A DNA stretch of 64,000 nt, taken from Kordia antarctica (GTDB lineage: Bacteria > Bacteroidota > Bacteroidia > Flavobacteriales > Flavobacteriaceae). Below, in pieces: positions 35,046-43,605 of the stretch. The translations under genes were made by a program, and so were the position numbers. The stretch spans positions 3,377,501 through 3,441,500 of the forward strand of contig NZ_CP019288.1 of assembly GCF_009901525.1 (NCBI RefSeq). The letters are read 5' to 3'. Numbering within the stretch: the stretch's first letter is position 1; each line of letters opens with the position of its first letter. The notes below the pieces were generated by a model. The model saw only the letters and a program-made list of their open reading frames with translations, was not told the DNA's origin and made no database searches.

Positions 35046-35630
35046 CTATCTTTTTAAAAGAGAAAAATGACTGTTTTACTTAATTTGAAAATGTGTCAAT
35101 CTGAAGATTTGAAAATGCAATTTAGAATTATCAAATAAGCATTAAAGAAATCTTTAAAAATAATTAATCGATTACTTTCGCTTTCGCTAGAATAAAAAAA
35201 TAAGGTAATCATTCAATACGGTTTGAAGCTACTAAGAAATTATAAATGTTGAATTATAAATCATTAGTGTCCGATTAAAATCACTTAAAATGTTTCAAAG
35301 TCTATTTATAGTTGAAGTCTAAGTGTTTTAAAGCAATAACACCTTGCTTTTAAAGACAATTTTTGAAAAGATAGAAAACACAATATTATCTTTTAAATTA
35401 CTTCTGGTTGTCAAGTAGTTAACATAGAGTCTTTATTCTTGGCTCTATGAGCGCAGCGGTCTTATATCTTATATCGGACAACAATGATTTTAAATGTAAA
35501 GGTTTGGATAAAATAATCTGTTCATTGCATACCAAAACGTCACTTCGAGTTAAATTCTAAAAGAATTTAGTATCGAGAAGTACTTTAATTTTTCAATCTA
35601 ACTAGTCTAACAATCTAAGCAAGTCTAAAT
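35046..35630. other. Non-coding stretch with short dispersed repeats
   Basis: No gene is seen. GAAGATTTGAAAAT at 35103-35116 repeats the word at 6648-6661. CTATGAGCGCAGCGG near 35445 resembles words at 11945. A hairpin AATTCTAAAAGAATT with flanking CACTTCGAG and ATCGAGAAG near 35550-35580 belongs to the CTCGATAC-type intergenic words found at 11147 and 14157-14203. Confidence 0.4.
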
Positions 35631-35873
35631 TTAAACTATCCTCAAATGCGATTGCTTGCTATTAAAATCCTCCAAAATCTGTTTTGTGATGTCAACATCG
35701 TTTTTATGGACTTTCAACGAAATACCGCCTAACGCGTTCGAATAGAAAGGAAATACACTCAACATTAGTTCGTTTTCAAACACATACTGAATTCCTTTCT
35801 GATCTAACACAATTCGTAAAATTGCATATTCATAAGGATACGTAAAAGTCGCTACGGTCACAAAATTGATCAT
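35631..35873 (-). CDS. DUF2007-type small protein, 80 aa
   Basis: The sequence fits the DUF2007 putative signal-transducing fold: MINFVTVATFTYPYEYAILR at the start, a central LDQKGIQYVFENE, then GGISLKVHKNDVDITKQILE, the ferredoxin-like beta-alpha-beta layout with an aliphatic EYAILR helix. Function is unknown in the family; members often sit beside regulatory or transport genes. A second small gene follows upstream on the same strand. Confidence 0.7.
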   Translation of the reverse strand: MINFVTVATFTYPYEYAILRIVLDQKGIQYVFENELMLSVFPFYSNALGGISLKVHKNDVDITKQILEDFNSKQSHLRIV

Positions 35874-35917
35874 ATGCTAAAAATAATTAAAGATGTAATG
35901 TATTAAAAATAAGGAAT

Positions 35918-36091
35918 CTAGTTTAAATAATACGTATCAATTGCTGCATTTTTCAAAGAATCTTTCTGAATATCAACAGCTCTGGTATCATTATCTTTTT
36001 TCAAAGAAGAATTAATATAACTACCAAACGAGAAAATACCGATTAAAAAAATCGATACAAATAGAAGAATAACTTTATACACTCGTTTCAT
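35918..36091 (-). CDS. Small membrane protein, 57 aa
   Basis: An ATG at 36089-36091 opens 57 codons to a TAG at 35918-35920. The product has a basic N-terminus (MKRVYKVILLF), one transmembrane helix (about 7-26) and a short charged tail rich in Lys, Asp and Asn ending YYLN. It precedes the DUF2007-type gene by 44 nt on the same strand and may be cotranscribed with it. Function is unknown. Confidence 0.5.
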   Translation of the reverse strand: MKRVYKVILLFVSIFLIGIFSFGSYINSSLKKDNDTRAVDIQKDSLKNAAIDTYYLN

Positions 36092-36213
36092 AATTTTGAT
36101 AAAAATACATTGAGTACTTTCTATATAGACGAGACAAAAAGAGAAATGTTACACTTTTTTTAAGATTTTTTTAACTTTTCTGTAAGAAAGTTGTTTATTT
36201 TCGGAAAATATGT

Positions 36214-36406
36214 TCTTTTTCCGCAGTGTAGTATTTATTTTTCGTTAAGAATTTTTGAAGCCTTGGAGAAAATTTAGAAAAATGAATGCGATTTTGACTT
36301 TTTCAGTCAAAAACACCTCTGGAAAAACGCACTTTCTTTTGTTGAAGCCTGTGCTGAACTTGATTCAGTATTCTTTGTGCGAACAAAGAAAACGAAAATA
36401 AAAAAC
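36214..36406 (+). repeat. Family I interspersed repeat, copy B
   Basis: A full copy: TCCGCAGTGTAG, CGTTAAGAATTTTTGAAGCC, the hairpin TTTTGACTTTTTCAGTCAAA, ACCTCTGGAAAAACGCACTT and GTGCGAACAAAGAAAACG. The nested module TGCTGAACTTGATTCAGTA is present at 36352-36370, in place of the short TTTC link seen in copy C. It fills the gap between the small membrane protein and the lipid kinase gene. Confidence 0.85.
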
Positions 36407-36483
36407 TAATAATGAACAATTTAACTCAACTTATTCTTTATAATTTCAAAAATTACTTCAAAACTAATTATAAAGAAATTATG

Positions 36484-37398
36484 TTACGGAACAACAAATC
36501 TTAAAGATTTTGGTAAAATAGTTGCAGTAAAACCACCACATCCAATCAATTCGCCATCGGCTTGTATAAAAACTGCTGGTTCTGAAGTTGTAATCGTAAC
36601 TTCATTCGTTTTAAAAGTTTCCACCAATGGATGATTTGTAATAGATCCGTTAAACAAACCAAAAACATTTCGTATCAAATTAAACAATGTAAAATGTTTA
36701 GCAACCGAAACATCAAAGAAACTATCTGCAGGATTTACGTCTTTTGTTAACTGCATTCCGCCACCAGAAAACTGACAAATTCCAATGATAGTTAACAATG
36801 ATTTAGTTGTTAATTTCTGTTGAGTAGTTTCAATCGTAAACGAAGTTGCTTTATAACTCGCTAAACTCAACACCGTAGAAATCAAAAAAGAAGCTGCACC
36901 TAAAAATTTCAATCGTTCATTTCGTTTTACCACATAACCATCAAAACCCAAACCTGCAACATTATTAAAAAACACAGTTTTTGCTTCATTCAACAAAGAA
37001 ATCGTGCCAATATCTTGTAAAACAGTATGTTCAGTTTTAATAATAGCAACCGCTTTTTTAATATTCTTAGGAATATTATACGTTTTTACCCAATCATTTC
37101 CGGTTCCTAAAGGAATCACAGCAACTTTCAAATCCTGTTTTGGAACCGTTTTTTGTTGCATCAAACCATTTACAATATGATGCAAAGTTCCGTCGCCGCC
37201 AATGCTCACAAACTTTCGAAAACCGTTCTCTAAAGCTTCAATAACCAATTCATATTCGTGTTGAGGTTTAGTTGTAAACTCATAATCAAATTCAATATCT
37301 TGTACTTCAAACTCTCTAGAAATTTGCTTCCATTTTCGCTTTCCAGAGAAGCTTCCAGAAGTCGGATTCACAATCAAAAACCATTTATCTTTACACAT
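36484..37398 (-). CDS. YegS/diacylglycerol-kinase-family lipid kinase
   Basis: The start at 37398 (MCKDKWFLIVNPTSGS) is preferred over a TTG 27 nt upstream. The 304-residue protein has the family motifs NPTSG near the N-terminus, SIGGDGTLHHIVNGL (about 65-80), PLGTGNDWVKT and the C-terminal FIQADGE. It should phosphorylate diacylglycerol, sphingoid bases or a related lipid at the inner membrane. It is divergent from rnr. Confidence 0.92.
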   Translation of the reverse strand: MCKDKWFLIVNPTSGSFSGKRKWKQISREFEVQDIEFDYEFTTKPQHEYELVIEALENGFRKFVSIGGDGTLHHIVNGLMQQKTVPKQDLKVAVIPLGTGNDWVKTYNIPKNIKKAVAIIKTEHTVLQDIGTISLLNEAKTVFFNNVAGLGFDGYVVKRNERLKFLGAASFLISTVLSLASYKATSFTIETTQQKLTTKSLLTIIGICQFSGGGMQLTKDVNPADSFFDVSVAKHFTLFNLIRNVFGLFNGSITNHPLVETFKTNEVTITTSEPAVFIQADGELIGCGGFTATILPKSLRFVVP

Positions 37399-37448
37399 AC
37401 ATAACACGAATTTAAAGTGTTGCAAAATACGAATTGTAAAATATTAAC

Positions 37449-37456
37449 TATATTTG
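37449..37456 (+). promoter_or_regulatory. Candidate -7 element of rnr
   Basis: TATATTTG, a perfect TAnnTTTG, lies about 250 nt before the rnr ATG, implying a long leader. Confidence 0.45.
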
Positions 37457-37586
37457 CATCAGAATTTTTAATACTTCTCTCCTATTCGTTGTTTACAATA
37501 AGAAATAGTTAATTCCTAAAACAACAACATTCCTAACAGAATTAATTTGTACTTTTCAAGAGTAAATAGAGGTAAACTAGGAATAG

Positions 37587-37610
37587 TTAAATCTCGATTA
37601 TCGAGTAAAA
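37587..37610. repeat. 24-bp palindrome-containing site, copy 1
   Basis: The centre is the palindrome CTCGATTATCGAG. The full 24-bp block is identical to 56663-56686. It lies in the 5' leader of rnr. Confidence 0.6.
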
Positions 37611-37709
37611 TTCAACAAAAAGCAATTTCGGTATGCTTTTTAAACAATCAAATAAAATAATAATAACAAACCGAAATATACACGAAAGCGTGTAAAATAG
37701 AATGATATA

Positions 37710-39905
37710 ATGACAAGAAAGAAAAAAGAGAAATCGCACAAAATACCAAACTTAACAGATGCGATCCTTCAAATATTTAAAAAGTCTTCAAACAAAGTTT
37801 TTAACTACAAACAAATAGCCGCCAAACTTAATATTACAGACACAAGCGGAAGAAATCAAATTATAAAAACGATTAAAAAGCTTAAAGCAAAACAAAAAAT
37901 TGAAGAAATTGACCGTGGACAATACAAAGTAGTTGGCGATACGGAATATTTCACAGGAATTTTAGATTTGACTGCGCGCGGACAAGGTTATGTAATTTGT
38001 GAAGAATTTGAAGAAGATGTATTTGTTCCAAACAATAAACTGAACAAAGCATTAAATGGTGACGAAGTAGAAATTTATGTGTACAAACGTCGCAAAAACA
38101 ACAGACCAGAAGGTGAAATTACAAACATTATAAAACGCAAAAAGACGGAATTTGTCGGCGTTTTACAAATGCAGAAAAACTTTGCTTTTGTAGTAGCTTC
38201 TGATTCAAAAATGTATACTGATATTTTTGTTCCCAAGAATAAAATAAACAATGCTGAAGATGGCGACAAAGTAGTTGTCGAAATTGAAGATTGGCCAGCA
38301 AGAGCTGATTCTCCATTCGGAAAGATTATAAAAGTACTTGGAAAACCAGGTGAACACAATACTGAAATTCATTCCATTTTAGCAGAATATGGGTTGCCAT
38401 ACGAATTTCCTGAAGAAGTTGAAAAATTTGCAAACAAGATTGATACGTCAATTCAAAAAGAAGAAATCAAGAAACGTAGAGACATGCGGAACGTGTTAAC
38501 GTATACGATAGATCCGAAAGATGCCAAAGATTTTGATGATGCATTATCGTTTCAAGTATTAGAAAATGGAAACTACGAAATCGGAATTCACATTGCAGAT
38601 GTTTCATACTATCTAAAGCCAGGAACTATCTTGGATGATGAAGCATACGAACGTGCAACTTCCGTATATTTAGTTGATCGTGTTGTACCGATGTTACCAG
38701 AAATACTATCAAATGGCGCGTGTTCATTACGTCCAAATGAAGAAAAATATACATTCTCGGCCGTATTTGAAATCAACAAAAAAGCAGAAGTTCTCAACGA
38801 ATGGTTTGGACGAACAGTAACGTATTCAGACAAACGATTTGCCTATGAAGAAGCACAAGTAATCATTGAAACAAAAGGTGACGAAATTCCTGCAGATATC
38901 TCCATCACAGGAAAAGCATACAAAGTTGACAAAGCAATTGTAGAAGCAACATTGACGTTAGACAAACTAGCCAAAATAATGCGTGCAAAACGAATGCGTC
39001 AAGGTGCAATTTCGTTTGACAAAGTAGAAGTTCGGTTTAATTTAGATGAAAACAGCAATCCAGAAGGTGTCTATTTTAAAACACAACAAGACGCGAACAA
39101 ACTGATTGAAGAATTCATGTTATTAGCCAATAAAAAAGTAGCTGCTTTCATTGGTAAACAAGAACCAGAAAAAACATTTATCTATCGTGTGCACGACGAA
39201 CCAGATTCAGAAAAACTGGGGAATTTACAAAACATAATCTCTCGTTTTGGGTATTCATTAAACCTAAAATCAAGAAAAACTACAACAAGTTCTCTAAACC
39301 AATTACTAGAAGATGTAAAAGGAAAAGGCGAACAAAACATGATTGATACGCTTGCTATTAGAAGTATGAGTAAAGCAAAATATACGACTGATAATATTGG
39401 TCATTATGGATTGGCTTTCAATTACTATTCGCACTTTACATCGCCAATTCGTCGCTATCCTGATGTTATGGTACATCGATTATTACAACACTATTTAGAT
39501 GGAGGAAAATCGGCAGATGCGTCTGAATACGAAGTAAAATGTGAGCATTCATCAAGTATGGAAGGTTTGGCAGCAAGAGCAGAACGTGATTCTACCAAAT
39601 ACATGCAAATCAAATTCATGCAAGATCATAAAGATGAAGAATTTGTAGGTGTCATATCTGGTGTAACCGAATGGGGAATTTATGTAGAAATCATTGAAAA
39701 CAAATGTGAAGGAATGGTAAGTATCCGTAACATAAAAGACGATTATTACACCTTTGATGAAAAGCAATATGCATTAATTGGTGAAGTTACCAAAAACGTA
39801 TATCAACTTGGAGATGAAGTAGTTGTAAAAGTAAAAAGCACAGACTTAGTCAAACGTCACTTAGATTTTGATCTCGTTGGAAAAAATGTTGAAGTAGAAG
39901 CATAA
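37710..39905 (+). CDS. rnr: Ribonuclease R
   Basis: The 731-residue protein has an N-terminal winged-helix (about 5-70), two cold-shock domains (about 75-220), and the RNB catalytic domain with the metal-binding motif DPKDAKDFDDALSF. A C-terminal S1 domain follows (about 645-725; FVGVISGVTEWGIYVEI). The tail is short. It degrades structured RNA 3' to 5'. The leader of about 250 nt contains a 24-bp palindromic site, and a hairpin terminator follows the gene. Confidence 0.96.
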   Translation: MTRKKKEKSHKIPNLTDAILQIFKKSSNKVFNYKQIAAKLNITDTSGRNQIIKTIKKLKAKQKIEEIDRGQYKVVGDTEYFTGILDLTARGQGYVICEEFEEDVFVPNNKLNKALNGDEVEIYVYKRRKNNRPEGEITNIIKRKKTEFVGVLQMQKNFAFVVASDSKMYTDIFVPKNKINNAEDGDKVVVEIEDWPARADSPFGKIIKVLGKPGEHNTEIHSILAEYGLPYEFPEEVEKFANKIDTSIQKEEIKKRRDMRNVLTYTIDPKDAKDFDDALSFQVLENGNYEIGIHIADVSYYLKPGTILDDEAYERATSVYLVDRVVPMLPEILSNGACSLRPNEEKYTFSAVFEINKKAEVLNEWFGRTVTYSDKRFAYEEAQVIIETKGDEIPADISITGKAYKVDKAIVEATLTLDKLAKIMRAKRMRQGAISFDKVEVRFNLDENSNPEGVYFKTQQDANKLIEEFMLLANKKVAAFIGKQEPEKTFIYRVHDEPDSEKLGNLQNIISRFGYSLNLKSRKTTTSSLNQLLEDVKGKGEQNMIDTLAIRSMSKAKYTTDNIGHYGLAFNYYSHFTSPIRRYPDVMVHRLLQHYLDGGKSADASEYEVKCEHSSSMEGLAARAERDSTKYMQIKFMQDHKDEEFVGVISGVTEWGIYVEIIENKCEGMVSIRNIKDDYYTFDEKQYALIGEVTKNVYQLGDEVVVKVKSTDLVKRHLDFDLVGKNVEVEA

Positions 39906-40021
39906 TTTGGGCGTTACCAAAAAAAGACTTCGAGTTCCTCAGTCTTCTTTTGGTCAGGCTATTCGCTATATCTTCCGAAAAAAATCGGAAGGATGCCGCT
40001 GCTATCCTTAACGCAGAAAAT

Positions 40022-40058
40022 AAAAAGTTCACTGAGGTTTTCTCGAAGTGAACTTTTT
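40022..40058. terminator. Terminator downstream of rnr
   Basis: AAAAAGTTCACT (40022-40033) and AGTGAACTTTTT (40047-40058) form a perfect 12-bp stem with a 13-nt loop and T-rich end. Confidence 0.8.
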
Positions 40059-40130
40059 ATTTTCGTAACATTTCTTAAAAAATGGTACTAACTTAACGTT
40101 AGTTCGATATAAAAATTCAGAATTTTTTTG

Positions 40131-40307
40131 TCTTTTCCGCAGTATAGCAAGGATTTTTCGTTAAGAATTTTCGAATCCTTGGAGAAAATTTAGAAAAATT
40201 CATACGGTTTTAGTTTTTCCCTAAAAGAAAAACTAAAAATACCTCTGGAAAAGCGCACTTTCTTTTGTTTCTTTTCTTTGTGCGAACAAAGAAAACGAAA
40301 ATAAAAA
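40131..40307 (+). repeat. Family I interspersed repeat, copy C
   Basis: The shortest full copy, without the nested module: TCCGCAGTATAG, CGTTAAGAATTTTCGAATCC, the hairpin AGTTTTTC/GAAAAACT, ACCTCTGGAAAAGCGCACTT and TTTGTGCGAACAAAGAAAAC. The hairpin bases differ from copies A and B but still pair. Confidence 0.85.
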
Positions 40308-40419
40308 TATGAAAATCAGATGCTTAGCATTTATTTTAAATGTGTTCAAAATCTTATTTATGTAGACTTATATCGAATTCACATTAACAAAACAAACAAA
40401 CTAAAAACACACAACCATT

Positions 40420-40734
40420 ATGATATTTACAACAACCAATAACTTTGAGAATAGAGAAATTGCTGAATATTTAGGCGTAGTTTCTGGAATGACATACAAT
40501 GTTAATTACAGTTACAAAGGTGTATCGTTCAAAGATATGTTTAACATGAAAAAATATTACGCACAAATAGAAAGCGGAATTGAAGAAGTAAAAGAAGCAA
40601 CATTTCAAAAACTAAATGACAATGCTGCAAAATTAAACGCTGACGCAGTTGTAGGCATTTCTGTTGACATGGAAATAAGTGCTGGCGGCGCAGTCATGGT
40701 TAGTGTCACTGGAACAGCAGTAAAATTGAAGTAA
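40420..40734 (+). CDS. YbjQ-family protein, 104 aa
   Basis: The protein matches the YbjQ/heavy-metal-binding-domain family in length and pattern: an N-terminal beta strand, IAEYLGVVSGMTYNVNYSY, a helix with QIESGIEEVKEATFQKL, then ADAVVGISVDMEIS and a terminal VSVTGTAVKL. Members form pentamers and are of uncertain function. Monocistronic, with a clear terminator 8 nt after the stop. Confidence 0.85.
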   Translation: MIFTTTNNFENREIAEYLGVVSGMTYNVNYSYKGVSFKDMFNMKKYYAQIESGIEEVKEATFQKLNDNAAKLNADAVVGISVDMEISAGGAVMVSVTGTAVKLK

Positions 40735-40741
40735 AACAAAC

Positions 40742-40776
40742 AAGAAAGCTAGATTTTTCAAAAATCGGGCTTTCTT
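40742..40776. terminator. Terminator of the YbjQ gene
   Basis: AAGAAAGC (40742-40749) pairs with GCTTTCTT (40769-40776), with an inner ATTTTT/AAAAAT stem. It also faces the RiPP-like gene. Confidence 0.75.
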
Positions 40777-40798
40777 ATATTGTAAAAGTGGGTAAAGA

Positions 40799-40984
40799 TT
40801 AATATCCACACTCACAATCTATTTCACATGCCATTTTTCCATAACTTGTAGTTGGTCCTGCGGAGCAGTATACACCTGGATTATTAGATAAGGAGCCTCC
40901 TGTTCCTCCTTTTATTTCTTCTACACTTAATTTAGAAATTGTCTTTTTGTTAATCTTCAATAATTTTAAATTCTTTTTTTTCAT
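40799..40984 (-). CDS. Orphan RiPP precursor peptide with double-glycine leader, 61 aa
   Basis: The first part (KLLKINKKTISKLSVEEIKGG) is the leader pattern of Bacteroidota natural-product precursors (TIGR04149-like, often labelled class I lanthipeptide). It has a Lys-rich start, the LxLNKxTIxxLS-type helix and a GG cleavage site at residues 26-27. The core of 34 residues contains four Cys (YC, AC, DC, EC) and several Ser/Thr. Leaders of this type are processed by a C39 peptidase-containing ABC transporter and the core may receive thioether or other bonds. No modification enzyme or exporter is encoded nearby, so it must rely on genes elsewhere, if active. The gene has its own AT-rich promoter region upstream. 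Confidence 0.75.
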   Translation of the reverse strand: MKKKNLKLLKINKKTISKLSVEEIKGGTGGSLSNNPGVYCSAGPTTSYGKMACEIDCECGY

Positions 40985-41145
40985 GATATAATTTTTTAAA
41001 TTTCATACTAAATTTACTAATTTAAAACACATTTTTAGTAAGGTAAAACCATAATTAACAAGTAATTACATAAAATTTTAATAAAAACTGTAACAAACCG
41101 TTTTCTAAACACTCTTTATGTACAAACACTAAAACCATGATATTT

Positions 41146-41817
41146 ATGAAACATATTTGCACATTCGTTTTTTGCTTTCTAGCCTTTACAGTTTTTGCTC
41201 AAAAGCCACTTGAAAAACAAGTAGGTGATTTTGACGAAGTAAAAGTTTTTGATTTGATCGAAATAAACCTCATCAAGTCTACGGAAAACAAAGTTGTCAT
41301 TACAGGCGCTGATACAGAAGATGTAGAAATAATCAATAAAAATGGAAAACTAAAAATTCGCATGAAGTTTGATCGTATTTTCGATGGAACACAAACGTTT
41401 GTAGAAGTATATTACACAAAAATCAGTACAATTGATTCTAACGAAGGCGCTATTGTAGTTTCCAATGAAACAATAACACAACCCTATTTAGAGCTAAAAG
41501 CGCAAGAAGGCGGAAAAATTAATGTCGGATTAGAAGTAGAAAACCTAGACTGCAAAGCGGTTTCCGGCGGAATTATTGAAGCTTCTGGAAAAGCAACTCA
41601 CCAAGAAGTCATTTTAAATACTGGTGGAATTTACGAAGGAGAAAAATTAATAACCGAACAAACAAAAGTAAAAGTAAGTGCTGGCGGAAATGCAGTAATC
41701 TCTGCTTCTGTTTTAGCAGATGCAAAAGTGAGAGCTGGCGGATACATTGAAATTCACGGTGATCCAAAAACCATTAAAAAAGACAGACTTTTTGGAGGAA
41801 AAATCAAAGTGAAATAA
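41146..41817 (+). CDS. GIN-domain (DUF2807) secreted protein
   Basis: The start at 41146 (MKHICTFVFCFLAFTVFAQ) begins at a signal peptide; an ATG 9 nt upstream adds three residues only. The remaining roughly 200 residues form the putative auto-transporter adhesin, head GIN domain: FDEVKVFDLIEINLIKS, repeated short beta strands, and Gly-rich turns such as AQEGGKINVG and VSAGGNAVISA that build a right-handed beta helix. It is expected on the cell surface or in the periplasm; its role is unknown. Confidence 0.85.
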   Translation: MKHICTFVFCFLAFTVFAQKPLEKQVGDFDEVKVFDLIEINLIKSTENKVVITGADTEDVEIINKNGKLKIRMKFDRIFDGTQTFVEVYYTKISTIDSNEGAIVVSNETITQPYLELKAQEGGKINVGLEVENLDCKAVSGGIIEASGKATHQEVILNTGGIYEGEKLITEQTKVKVSAGGNAVISASVLADAKVRAGGYIEIHGDPKTIKKDRLFGGKIKVK

Positions 41818-41831
41818 TAGTATGTAAAGGA

Positions 41832-42030
41832 TTTTTTCCGCAGTGTAGTATTCACTTTTCGTTAAGAATTTTTGAAGCCTTGGAAAAAATTTAGAAAAAT
41901 GAATGCGGTTTTAGTTTTTCAGAGAAAAAACTAAAAACACCTCTGGAAAAACGCATTTTCTTTTGTTTCTGCTTGTCACATTGAGCGCAGTCGAAATGTT
42001 GTGCGAGCAAAGAAAACGAAAATAAAAAGC
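41832..42030 (+). repeat. Family I interspersed repeat, copy D
   Basis: Full copy with TCCGCAGTGTAG, CGTTAAGAATTTTTGAAGCC and the hairpin AGTTTTTCAGAGAAAAAACT. In place of the usual module it holds GCTTGTCACATTGAGCGCAG followed by TCGAAATGTT, a different inserted module. It occupies the gap before the LysE-type gene. Confidence 0.85.
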
Positions 42031-42225
42031 AAAAAATATTTTTTAGACACTTGAAATTATTTCACATATAATTTATATTGAACTTACGTTAAAATAAAAC
42101 ATTCATACCTTCATCAATCAATTTCGAAAAACGTCTAAACTACCATTCAGACGTTTTTCTTTTTTTAAAAACTACAAGCTCTATTATTTCCTATTGTATT
42201 AGAAATAAAATCATATAACTTTTAG

Positions 42226-42233
42226 TACTTTTG
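42226..42233 (+). promoter_or_regulatory. -7 element four bases before the LysE-type gene
   Basis: TACTTTTG fits TAnnTTTG and, as at the HAD gene, lies four bases before the ATG (42238), so the transcript may be leaderless. Confidence 0.45.
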
Positions 42234-42237
42234 TACT

Positions 42238-42909
42238 ATGTTTGACGGATTAGCATACGCTATACTTTACGGATTCATCTTAGCCTTTGCAGTAGGACCT
42301 GTTTTCTTTATCATCATAGAAACAAGTATTACCAAAGGTTTTAGAAGTGCACTCACATTTGATTTAGGCGCTATCTTCGCAGATATTGTCTTTATTATAT
42401 TTGCATATTATAGCACGAGTCAAATTCTAGAAAAAATAAAAGATGATCCAAATTTGATCATTTTTGGAGGTTTAATTTTACTTTCCTTCGGAGTTATCTC
42501 ATATATAAAAACATCCAAATCATTTCGAAAAATTGTGCGCGAGCATTACAATGTAGATCCTAAAAAGAATCTTCTCGGATTATTTGTAAAAGGCTTTCTA
42601 CTGAACTTTATCAACTTTGGTGTCTTAGCAGGTTGGATAGGTGTTATTATCATGGCAAACGCACTTACAAGCACTGATGAAGGAGTTATTGTATTCTTAG
42701 CAACGGTTTTGATAAGTATGTTGGTTACAGATATTGCTAAAATGTTATTGGCAAAAAAATTAAAAAGCAAAATGACACCACGTTTTATCTTCAAAACGAA
42801 AAAATGGGTCAGTATATTAATCATTTTATTTGGTGTTGTGATGATTTTACAAGGTGTATTTCCAAAAGGAAAAGACAAAATCAAAGAAAAAATAGAGCGT
42901 TACTTATAA
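42238..42909 (+). CDS. LysE-family translocator (amino acid exporter)
   Basis: The 223-residue protein has about six transmembrane helices and the LysE/RhtB start AYAILYGFILAFAVGPVFFI. Further family features are SITKGFRSALTFDLGAIFAD and NFINFGVLAGWIGVII in helix four. It probably exports an amino acid or related metabolite. The C-terminal tail is basic. A strong hairpin terminator separates it from tRNA-Cys on the other strand. Confidence 0.9.
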   Translation: MFDGLAYAILYGFILAFAVGPVFFIIIETSITKGFRSALTFDLGAIFADIVFIIFAYYSTSQILEKIKDDPNLIIFGGLILLSFGVISYIKTSKSFRKIVREHYNVDPKKNLLGLFVKGFLLNFINFGVLAGWIGVIIMANALTSTDEGVIVFLATVLISMLVTDIAKMLLAKKLKSKMTPRFIFKTKKWVSILIILFGVVMILQGVFPKGKDKIKEKIERYL

Positions 42910-42930
42910 AACTCATGTAAACTAAAAATA

Positions 42931-42960
42931 AAAAAACCTTCTGAATTTCAGAAGGTTTTT
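42931..42960. terminator. Bidirectional terminator between LysE gene and tRNA-Cys
   Basis: AAAAACCTTCTGAA and TTCAGAAGGTTTTT form a near-perfect stem with almost no loop. It serves both converging transcripts. Confidence 0.9.
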
Positions 42961-42970
42961 ACTTTTGTAG

Positions 42971-43041
42971 AGGCGTCGAGCGGATTCGAACCGCTGTAGA
43001 AGGTTTTGCAGACCTCTGCCTAGCCACTCGGCCACGACGCC
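42971..43041 (-). tRNA. tRNA-Cys (anticodon GCA)
   Basis: Reading the minus strand, the acceptor stem GGCGTCG pairs with CGACGCC, followed by discriminator U, the usual base for tRNA-Cys. The D arm (GCCGAGTGGCTAGGC), the anticodon loop with GCA in TCTGCAAAA, and the T arm (GCGGTTCGAATCCGC) are all present. The 71-nt length is normal and CCA is not encoded. Confidence 0.95.
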
Positions 43042-43182
43042 ATTATAGATGCAAATTTAATCAAATTTACATTTTATGCAACAAAAAAGAAACATTAAAT
43101 ATCCTCTAAGACGTATGAGAAAATCTAACCTATTTTTAATCCTTTCTTTTTGTGGACTATACAGGAGATTTTCCTTGTATAA

Positions 43183-43542
43183 TTAGGAACGTTCTAAAGA
43201 CATTTCTATCGTAACCATTTCTACATTGCCACCAATTGGCGGATTTATCTTAGAAACAGCTACCGTTGCTTTATTTGCAATTGCAATCTCATCAAAAATT
43301 CTGTTCAAAATACGTTTGGCAACATGTTCCAATAACTTAGAACGAATTGCCATTTCTTCCTTTACTATCTTGTTAATATGTACATAATCTACAGTTTCTT
43401 GTAAATTATCACTTTTTGCAGAAGGTTGTAAATCGGCAGAAACTGAAACATCAACGCGATAATCACTTCCTATTTTACTTTCTTCTACTAAGCAACCGTG
43501 ATATGCGTAGGCTTTAATATTGGTAACACGAATAATTCCCAT
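43183..43542 (-). CDS. folB: Dihydroneopterin aldolase
   Basis: The 119-residue protein has the FolB pattern: VTNIKAYAYHGCLVEESKIG with the active-site Tyr/His, the SDNLQETVDYVHINKIVKEE segment with catalytic Glu and Tyr, and C-terminal VAVSKINPPIGGNVEMVTIE with the catalytic Lys. It converts dihydroneopterin to 6-hydroxymethyl-dihydropterin in folate synthesis. It is monocistronic between tRNA-Cys and repeat copy E. Confidence 0.93.
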   Translation of the reverse strand: MGIIRVTNIKAYAYHGCLVEESKIGSDYRVDVSVSADLQPSAKSDNLQETVDYVHINKIVKEEMAIRSKLLEHVAKRILNRIFDEIAIANKATVAVSKINPPIGGNVEMVTIEMSLERS

Positions 43543-43605
43543 AGATTCATTTTAAAAATGTAAAAATAAACTATTCATTCCATTTATTGTTTTTTCCACA
43601 ATACG

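Larger units (their letters stand above)
39906..40419. other. Intergenic region after rnr: terminator, hairpin block and repeat C
   Basis: No gene is seen in this 514-base gap. TTCCGAAAAAAATCGGAA (39973-39990) forms a hairpin inside a CGCTATATCTTCC...GGATGCCGCTGCTATCC block that reads like a flavobacterial intergenic repeat. A terminator lies at 40022-40058 and repeat copy C at 40131-40307. Confidence 0.55.
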
